A stretch of 34,592 nucleotides of DNA from Sunxiuqinia sp. (lineage in GTDB: Bacteria > Bacteroidota > Bacteroidia > Bacteroidales > Prolixibacteraceae): assembly GCA_024635605.1 (NCBI GenBank), contig JAGXIR010000024.1, positions 1 to 34,592 on the forward strand, given 5' to 3'. The notes below the pieces were generated by a model. The model had not been told where the DNA came from. It worked only from the letters and a program-made list of their open reading frames with translations, and did no database searches. Each line of letters opens with the position of its first letter. Within the stretch, counting starts at the first letter, position 1. Positions 28,395-34,592 of the stretch are shown here, piece after piece. A program made the translations under genes and the position numbers.

Positions 28395-29463
28395 AATTAT
28401 TTGTATTAAATTCCTGGTAGAAATCCAGGTTTTCTTTGGTTATAATATCAATTGATGTATAATTTTCTGAAGCGACTGTTTTCTTCAGAATCAGATGTTG
28501 AAACAAGGTGATAATGGATTGGTGCCCTTGTTCTTCCGGGCGCTGACAAATCAGGAAGTCCACCATGTTTCTACGCACATAATCCCTGTTTGTTGGAATC
28601 AGGTCGTGCCCGATCAGTCGGATATCCCGCAGATTGTACTTTTCGAGGTATTCCGCTACTTTATAAACCTGCGAATTGGTTACGAAAATTCCTTTGACAT
28701 TTCCGGCTTTTTTGATTCCGGCTTCAATCGGAGCAAAATAATCATTACTGGCGGGGTCATTGATTTCGATGGTTGTTATGTGCCTTTTTGAAGGGGTTTC
28801 CTTTTGTTTAAAATAATCGTAAAAGCCCATTTCGCGTTGCACCAGGTGGTTTTGGTTATCCATCTCCTTGGCAAAATGAATGATTAAAACGGAGGCGTCT
28901 TCAGGTACCGAAAAGTCAAGCAGTTTGCCCGCCAGCGTTCCGCTTTGAAAGGAATTTTGGCCAATGTAGCTGATTTTGCTGCTGTCGTTGATGTTCGAAT
29001 CAATAAACACGAACGGGATTTCGCGCTCTTCCAGTTTCTTGATAAAAACTTTGGACTCGCGTGAAAAGAAAGGAGCTAAAACAACACCATCATGCTGCTC
29101 TTTCAGTAGTTCGGCAGCTTTTTCTTTAAAAAAGGAAGCATCAGTTTGTTTAAACTGGTAGATTTTTATCTCTACTCCGTACTGTTGAATCTCATTGAAA
29201 GCCTGTCTGATTCCGATCAAGGGTTTGCTCCAGTAGGCTTCTTCCGATTGAGGCTCAGGAATCAGTACGCCAAGAGAATAAACTCTTTTCGACGCCAACG
29301 TGCTGGCCAGAATATTAGGCTGGTAATCGAGCTCTTCGATGATTTGCATGATTTTATCACGTGTGGCAGGCGAAACCTCACCACGTTTATGAATCACTCG
29401 GTCAACTGTGCCGATCGAGACATTTGCTTTCTCTGCAATGTCCTTAATTCGTATTCTTCTTAT
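28381..29463 (-). CDS. LacI family transcriptional regulator; start codon uncertain
   Basis: In-frame HTH IRRIRIKDIAEKANVSIGTVDRVIHKRGEVSPATRDKI extends upstream of the ORF-track GTG (29397) to an in-frame TAA at 29479-29481 with no ATG/GTG/TTG. 29463 (ATA) is given as one candidate only. The 3' end overlaps the SDR start by 14 nt. Confidence 0.85.
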   Translation of the reverse strand: MRRIRIKDIAEKANVSIGTVDRVIHKRGEVSPATRDKIMQIIEELDYQPNILASTLASKRVYSLGVLIPEPQSEEAYWSKPLIGIRQAFNEIQQYGVEIKIYQFKQTDASFFKEKAAELLKEQHDGVVLAPFFSRESKVFIKKLEEREIPFVFIDSNINDSSKISYIGQNSFQSGTLAGKLLDFSVPEDASVLIIHFAKEMDNQNHLVQREMGFYDYFKQKETPSKRHITTIEINDPASNDYFAPIEAGIKKAGNVKGIFVTNSQVYKVAEYLEKYNLRDIRLIGHDLIPTNRDYVRRNMVDFLICQRPEEQGHQSIITLFQHLILKKTVASENYTSIDIITKENLDFYQEFNTNNYGTN

Positions 29464-29533
29464 CGGTTTGATAGCTTCTTAATTTTCGTTTAACAAATCT
29501 CAGGTCAACAAAGCTATGGAATTTTTTTTAGAC

Positions 29534-29549
29534 TCGTGTGCGAACACGG
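29534..29549. promoter_or_regulatory. LacI-type operator candidate, copy 1
   Basis: TCGTGTGCGAACACGG, containing inverted repeat CGTGT-GCGA-ACACG. Confidence 0.7.
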
Positions 29550-29623
29550 AAAAAACTATTCTATAACATTTTTCGATCGATTTTTGATTTTTTCTATGGA
29601 TTTGAAAAAGAAATGTTCTACTT

Positions 29624-29639
29624 TCGTGTGCGAACACGG
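29624..29639. promoter_or_regulatory. LacI-type operator candidate, copy 2
   Basis: Identical 16-nt TCGTGTGCGAACACGG, 90 bp from copy 1, 58 nt upstream of the uxaE ATG. Confidence 0.75.
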
Positions 29640-29696
29640 CAAGCATCGTGCAATTCATTATTTAGGAACAATTTTTATAATAAATAAATATCAATC

Positions 29697-30944
29697 ATGG
29701 AATTAAGCAAATATAGTTTTGGAGTAGGCGACCGTTTTTCACATCAGGGGGAAGCCCAGTTACGTGCAATTATTAAAGCGAACAAAGCAGGAGTCGATGT
29801 CAGCCCAGTCTGGAATAAGTCGAATCGGGAGCATGGGATCGTGAAAACAAAGCCTGAGCATGTCCGGGCCGAGGCCGATGCAGCTGTAAAAGCATTGGGT
29901 TGGAACAAACTTTATTTTGTTGATGCCGATCATATTAATCTGACAACGGTAGCACCTTTTGTGGACGCATCCGATTTTTTTACGTTGGATGTTGCAGCGT
30001 TCATCGGAAATGAGAGCTCCAAAGAAGCCATCGAAAGCTTTTTGGCATCGTGCGAAAAATACAAAGGTGCCCTTCAGATTCCGGGAATTGCTGAGCCAAT
30101 ACCGGTCGATGACAAATTACTGATTGAGATTGCCGTTAAGTTTTTAGCGGCAACCGAGCAAGCGGCCAGCATCTATCAATACTTGGTTGAGAAAAAGGGG
30201 AAAGGCAATTTTATTACCGAAGTGTCGATGGATGAAGTGGAGAGTCCGCAAACGCCGGTTGACCTGTTTTTCATTCTGAAAATGTTGGCCGACAAAGGAG
30301 TGCCTGCACAAACCATTGCCCCGAAATTTACCGGACGCTTTAATAAAGGAGTTGACTACGTTGGAGATTTGGAGCAATTTGCCAAAGAGTTTGAAGAAGA
30401 TGTGCTGGTCATTGATTATGCCGTAAAAGAATTTGGGTTGCCGTCCGATTTGAAACTGAGTGTACACTCGGGAAGCGACAAGTTTTCAATTTATCCGATT
30501 ATGGCCGACATCATTAAAAAACACGACAAAGGCCTTCATGTAAAAACTGCCGGCACCACTTGGCTGGAGGAAGTAATTGGCTTGGCTTTGGCTGGAGGAG
30601 AAGCGCTTGAAGCAGCCAAGGATGTTTATGCCAGCGCCTTGAGTCGCAAAGACGAATTGTGCGGACCCTATGCTGATGTGATTGATATTGACGATGCCCT
30701 TTTGCCATCTGCCGACGAAGTGAATGGCTGGTCGGGTGAGAAGTTTGCCAATACCTTGCGCCATATTCCGGGACACCCGGATTACAATCCGAGTTTCCGG
30801 CAGTTGATTCACGTGGGATACAAAGTTGCCGCAGAAATGGGCGAGCGCTATTATTCGCTGCTCGAGAAAAATGCCGACGTGGTGGGTGCTTGTGTTGAGG
30901 AGAACATTTACGAAAGACATTTGAAGAGACTGTTTAATTTGTAA
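29697..30944 (+). CDS. uxaE: Tagaturonate epimerase-like protein (tagaturonate/fructuronate epimerase, UxaE family)
   Basis: 415 aa; MELSKYSFGVGDRFSHQGEAQLRAI...YFVDADHINL...SVHSGSDKFSIYP...HVKTAGTTWLEEV; recognised UxaE-type sequence next to uxaC. Confidence 0.82.
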   Translation: MELSKYSFGVGDRFSHQGEAQLRAIIKANKAGVDVSPVWNKSNREHGIVKTKPEHVRAEADAAVKALGWNKLYFVDADHINLTTVAPFVDASDFFTLDVAAFIGNESSKEAIESFLASCEKYKGALQIPGIAEPIPVDDKLLIEIAVKFLAATEQAASIYQYLVEKKGKGNFITEVSMDEVESPQTPVDLFFILKMLADKGVPAQTIAPKFTGRFNKGVDYVGDLEQFAKEFEEDVLVIDYAVKEFGLPSDLKLSVHSGSDKFSIYPIMADIIKKHDKGLHVKTAGTTWLEEVIGLALAGGEALEAAKDVYASALSRKDELCGPYADVIDIDDALLPSADEVNGWSGEKFANTLRHIPGHPDYNPSFRQLIHVGYKVAAEMGERYYSLLEKNADVVGACVEENIYERHLKRLFNL

Positions 30945-31050
30945 TTGTTAAAGCGAAATTGACTATTTAAACATTTGCGATTGACCGTTTTGTGTTTGCA
31001 TCAGGTATAAATCGTAGATAGTAAATTGATCAATCGTAAATCAGAAGAAT

Positions 31051-32451
31051 ATGAAAAAATTTATGGATGAGAATTTTCTGTTGCATACAGAAACAGCTCA
31101 AAAGCTCTATCACGAACACGCGGCCAAATTGCCGATTTTTGATTACCACTGTCATATTTCACCTAAAGAAATAGCTGAAAACAAATCGTTTGAAAATATC
31201 ACGCAGATTTGGTTGTATGGCGACCACTATAAATGGCGTGCCATGCGCACCAATGGGGTAGACGAGCGCTATTGTACAGGCGATGCCAGCGATTGGGAAA
31301 AGTTTGAAAAGTGGGCCGAAACTGTGCCGCACACCTTACGTAATCCGCTTTATCACTGGACTCACCTGGAATTGAAAAAGTTCTTTGGTATTGATAAGGT
31401 GCTGAGCCCCGAAACCGCCAAAGAAATTTGGGACGAATGCAACGAAAAACTGACTTCGGGAAACTATTCGTGCCGCGACATTATTCGCATGGCCAATGTA
31501 GATACGATTTGCACGACCGACGACCCGGTTGATTCGCTTGAATATCACCAGGCCATTAAGAAGGATGGTTTTGAAGTGGCTGTGTTGCCAGCCTGGCGCC
31601 CGGACAAAGCCATGATGGTGGGAAATCCGGAGCTCTTCAATGACTATGTCGATCAGCTGGGAGAAGTGGCCAATGTGGAAATTGACAGTTTCGATGCGTT
31701 TATGGTGGCATTGGACAAGCGTCACCAGTTTTTTCACGACAACGGTTGCCGGCTGTCTGACCACGGGTTGAATACGGCCTTTGCCGAAGATTATACCGAC
31801 GAGGAGATCAACGTAATTTTTGATAAAATCCGCCTGATGAAAAGGCTCAAGGCTAGTGAAATCCTGAAATTCAAATCGTGCATGTTATACGAGTTTGGCA
31901 TTATGGATCATTCGCGCGGATGGACACAGCAATTCCACATCGGTGCGCAACGTAATAATAATACCCGGCTTTTTAAGCAGTTGGGACCCGACACGGGCTT
32001 CGATTCGATTGGCGACGTGCCGGTTGCCGCTCCATTGTCGAAATTGCTCGACCGTCTGGATCAGGAGAATAAACTGTCGAAAACCATTTTGTACAATCTG
32101 AATCCGCGCGATAATGAATTGTATGCCACCATGATTGGAAACTTTCAGGATGGCTCGGTGCCCGGAAAAATGCAATATGGCTCCGGCTGGTGGTTCCTCG
32201 ATCAAAAGGATGGCATGGAAAAACAAATGAATGCTTTGTCGAACCTTGGTCTGCTGAGCCGCTTTGTTGGCATGTTAACCGATTCGCGCAGTTTTCTGTC
32301 GTACACCCGTCACGAATATTTCCGTCGAACCTTATGCAACTTGCTGGGCAACGATGTGGAGAATGGCGAAATACCAAACGACATCAAATTGCTTGGCGAG
32401 ATGGTGGAAAACATTTGCTATAACAACGCAAAGAATTATTTCAAGTTTTAG
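31051..32451 (+). CDS. uxaC: Glucuronate isomerase
   Basis: 466 aa; [64 protein letters not shown]; canonical UxaC. Confidence 0.96.
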   Translation: MKKFMDENFLLHTETAQKLYHEHAAKLPIFDYHCHISPKEIAENKSFENITQIWLYGDHYKWRAMRTNGVDERYCTGDASDWEKFEKWAETVPHTLRNPLYHWTHLELKKFFGIDKVLSPETAKEIWDECNEKLTSGNYSCRDIIRMANVDTICTTDDPVDSLEYHQAIKKDGFEVAVLPAWRPDKAMMVGNPELFNDYVDQLGEVANVEIDSFDAFMVALDKRHQFFHDNGCRLSDHGLNTAFAEDYTDEEINVIFDKIRLMKRLKASEILKFKSCMLYEFGIMDHSRGWTQQFHIGAQRNNNTRLFKQLGPDTGFDSIGDVPVAAPLSKLLDRLDQENKLSKTILYNLNPRDNELYATMIGNFQDGSVPGKMQYGSGWWFLDQKDGMEKQMNALSNLGLLSRFVGMLTDSRSFLSYTRHEYFRRTLCNLLGNDVENGEIPNDIKLLGEMVENICYNNAKNYFKF

Positions 32452-32492
32452 TGAAAATCATTCAGAATGATAGCAGCCCGATGTTATTTGAA

Positions 32493-32535
32493 TTGATTCT
32501 TATTGAAAAGATTTCTATTTTTGCAATCGATTGCA
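32493..32535 (+). promoter_or_regulatory. Promoter of kdgK-kdgA-TRAP operon with overlapping palindromic operator candidate
   Basis: TTG (32493-32495), 20-nt spacer, TATTTTTG (32516-32523; TAnnTTTG type), and perfect 14-bp palindrome TGCAATCGATTGCA (32522-32535). Confidence 0.65.
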
Positions 32536-32560
32536 CTAAAGAATTAAATTTGATTAGAAC

Positions 32561-33598
32561 ATGAATAAAAAAGTTGTAACGTTTGGAGAGATAATGTTGC
32601 GCCTGGCAACACCAGGATACTTGAGATTTAACCAATCAGACAGTTTAACAGCAACTTTTGGCGGAGGAGAGGCTAACGTGGCCGTTTCCTTAGCCAATTA
32701 CGGAATTCCGGTTGATTTTGTAACCCGCCTGCCGGAGAATGACATTGCCCGCGCTTGTAAAATGGATTTAAAAAGTTATGGCGTAGGGGTCGATAAAATT
32801 GTAAGCGGCGGCGACCGTGTGGGGATTTACTTTTTGGAAACAGGCGCTGTAAGCCGCGGAAGTAAAGTTGTTTACGATCGCGCCCATTCAGCAATTGCCG
32901 AAATTAAACCTGGCATGATTGATTGGGACGAAGTATTTGAAGGCGCCGGATGGTTCCATTGGACTGGCATTACGCCAGCCATTTCGCAGGGAGCAGCCGA
33001 TGTTTGTCTGGAAGGCATCAAAAAAGCCAATGAAAAAGGAATTACCGTTTCCTGCGATTTGAACTTCCGCAAAAACTTGTGGAAATATGGAAAATCAGCA
33101 GGCGAAGTGATGCCTGAGTTGGTTGCCGGAACGGATGTGGTTTTAGGAAACGAAGAAGATGCCGCCATGGTTTTGGGTGTTCATCCTGAAGGTGTGGACG
33201 TCACCGGCGGACATGTAGAAGGAGCCGCTTACGAATCCGTTTCAAAACAAATTATGACCCGGTTCCCCCGGTGCAAAAAGGTAATTACGACCTTGCGCGG
33301 CTCGGTCAATGCCAACCACAACAGTTGGGCCGGCGTACTTTGGGATGGCAAAAAGTTGTATGAATCCCGTCAGTACCAGATTACACACATTGTTGACCGC
33401 GTAGGTGGTGGCGACTCGTTTATGGGCGGACTAATCTTTGGTTTGCTAACGTACCCTGACAATGATCAGAACGCATTGGAGTTTGCCGTGGCTGCGTCTT
33501 GTTTAAAGCACACCATTTATGGCGATTACAACCAGGTAACGGTTGATGAAGTGGAAAAACTGATGGGTGGCGATGCATCCGGCCGTGTAGCCCGATAA
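32561..33598 (+). CDS. kdgK: 2-keto-3-deoxygluconate kinase (PfkB family)
   Basis: 345 aa; VVTFGEIMLRLATPGYLRF, FGGGEANVAVSLANYG, VDRVGGGDSFMGGLIFG; adjacent to kdgA. Confidence 0.9.
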   Translation: MNKKVVTFGEIMLRLATPGYLRFNQSDSLTATFGGGEANVAVSLANYGIPVDFVTRLPENDIARACKMDLKSYGVGVDKIVSGGDRVGIYFLETGAVSRGSKVVYDRAHSAIAEIKPGMIDWDEVFEGAGWFHWTGITPAISQGAADVCLEGIKKANEKGITVSCDLNFRKNLWKYGKSAGEVMPELVAGTDVVLGNEEDAAMVLGVHPEGVDVTGGHVEGAAYESVSKQIMTRFPRCKKVITTLRGSVNANHNSWAGVLWDGKKLYESRQYQITHIVDRVGGGDSFMGGLIFGLLTYPDNDQNALEFAVAASCLKHTIYGDYNQVTVDEVEKLMGGDASGRVAR

Positions 33599-33600
33599 AC

Positions 33601-33660
33601 TTGGAATTTGTCCGCCAGCTGGCGGATGGAATTTGGAATTTGAAACTTGGAATTTGATAT
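33601..33660. repeat. TTGGAATTTG repeat cluster with embedded 16-bp perfect palindrome
   Basis: TTGGAATTTG-TCCGCCAGCTGGCGGA-TGGAATTTGGAATTTGAAACTTGGAATTTG. Confidence 0.85.
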
Positions 33661-33665
33661 AAATT

Positions 33666-34337
33666 ATGGCTCGATTTACAAGAATAGAAGTAGCACAAGC
33701 GATGAAAAATACCGGCTTGGTTCCGGTTTTTTATCATGCCGATGTTGAATTGTGCAAACAAGTAGTAAAAGCATGCTATGCAGGCGGCGTGCGTGTTTTT
33801 GAGTTCACTAACCGCGGCGATTTTGCTGCCGAGGTGTTTGGTGAATTGAACAAATGGACCGCCAAAGAGTGTCCGGAAATGATTATGGGCGTGGGCTCCA
33901 TTGTTGATGAGGCAACCACTGCTCTGTACGTTTCCATTGGTTCAAACTTCATTGTGTCGCCTTTAATTGATGAAGGAATGGCTAAGGTTTGTAACAAGCG
34001 GAAGATTGCCTGGAGCCCCGGTTGTGGTTCGGTAACCGAAATTGGCCGCGCACACGAATTGGGTTGTGAAGTGGTTAAGATTTTCCCGGGTTCATCGGTT
34101 GGTGGTCCCGACTTTGTGAAAGGCGTAATGGGACCGATGCCGTACGCGAGTATCATGCCAACCGGAGGTGTTTCGCCCGACGAGGAAAACTTAAGCCAGT
34201 GGTTTAAAGCAGGAGTTCATTGTGTAGGCATGGGATCGCAATTGTTTCCAAAAGAAATTTTGGAGCAAGGTAATTTTGATTATATTACGAAAAAATGTCA
34301 GGAAGCCCTGCACATCATTGAGAAATACAAAAAATAA
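33666..34337 (+). CDS. kdgA: 2-keto-3-deoxy-6-phosphogluconate / 4-hydroxy-2-oxoglutarate aldolase
   Basis: 223 aa; GLVPVFYHADVELCKQVVKACYAGGVRVFEFTNRGDFA, VGSIVDEATTALYVSIGSNFIVSP, WSPGCGSVTEI, KIFPGSSVGG. Confidence 0.93.
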   Translation: MARFTRIEVAQAMKNTGLVPVFYHADVELCKQVVKACYAGGVRVFEFTNRGDFAAEVFGELNKWTAKECPEMIMGVGSIVDEATTALYVSIGSNFIVSPLIDEGMAKVCNKRKIAWSPGCGSVTEIGRAHELGCEVVKIFPGSSVGGPDFVKGVMGPMPYASIMPTGGVSPDEENLSQWFKAGVHCVGMGSQLFPKEILEQGNFDYITKKCQEALHIIEKYKK

Positions 34338-34351
34338 CCAACAATAATCAA

Positions 34352-34592
34352 ATGGCTTACAATAGCAAACTTATGAAATTTTTATGTGGGATTCTTTTGC
34401 TCGCTGCGTCCTCTTGTTCCGGTCCGTTAACGGACAAAAGAGAACTGAAGTTGGCACATGGATTACCCGTTGATCACCCGGTGCATCACGCGATGGAATT
34501 TATGGCCGAACGCACCGCTGAGCTTTCAGAAGGAAAGCTGATCATTGATATATACCCGGCCGAGCAGTTGGGATCCGAGCAGCAGTGTGTTG
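34352..34592 (+). CDS. dctP: TRAP transporter substrate-binding lipoprotein, DctP family (truncated by right edge)
   Basis: MAYNSKLMKFLCGILLLAASSCSG (lipobox) then ELKLAHGLPVDHPVHHAMEFMAERTAELSEGKLIIDIYPAEQLGSEQQCV; start of a DctP SBP. Confidence 0.85.
   Translation, partial: MAYNSKLMKFLCGILLLAASSCSGPLTDKRELKLAHGLPVDHPVHHAMEFMAERTAELSEGKLIIDIYPAEQLGSEQQCV

Noticed and set aside
32673-33168. Minus-strand ORFs inside kdgK (and similar antisense ORFs inside uxaC and kdgA)
   Set aside because: Antisense shadows of strongly recognisable genes.
34422-34435. GTCCGTTAACGGAC 14-bp perfect palindrome
   Set aside because: Lies within the dctP coding sequence just after the lipobox; could be codon-level coincidence.
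1-34592. CRISPR arrays, tRNA/rRNA genes, prophage or complete IS elements, defence systems
   Set aside because: No regularly spaced direct repeats, tRNA cloverleafs, rRNA segments, transposases or phage/defence proteins recognised by eye on either strand.

Overview
The window looks like a Bacteroidetes (Bacteroidota) chromosome segment, judged from TAnnTTTG-type promoter elements, protein family content and intergenic repeat style. The taxon is inferred. The left ~24 kb is mostly housekeeping: transketolase (cut by the left edge), serA, a UPF0316/DUF2179 protein, prfC, a secreted glutamine amidotransferase-like protein, a coiled-coil + GH16-like protein, a patatin/Omp85 protein, YitT, rplS, a C69 dipeptidase, a flavin reductase-rubredoxin fusion, guaB, a HTH/creD cluster, DUF1080, gnd, pdxB and Gfo/Idh/MocA. 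The right ~10 kb is a divergent hexuronate catabolism locus. On the minus strand: LacI regulator, SDR oxidoreductase, PfkB kinase, a four-helix-bundle gene and a LarA-like DUF2088 protein. On the plus strand: uxaE-like epimerase, uxaC, kdgK, kdgA and a TRAP dctP start. The strongest leads are: (i) a LarA-like nickel-epimerase candidate, next to gnd, that could link mannonate to gluconate and the pentose phosphate pathway; (ii) a LacI regulator whose HTH is intact in frame but has no ATG/GTG/TTG start, with two identical 16-nt operator-like sites in the divergent promoter region; (iii) a ~320 bp non-coding nested-palindrome, MITE/REP-like element; (iv) a paired TACTTTG-N5-CAAAGTA operator in the creD cluster; (v) a four-helix-bundle gene flanked by ATTTACTATT-type repeats inside the operon. 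All family calls are from reading the translations; no searches were run.
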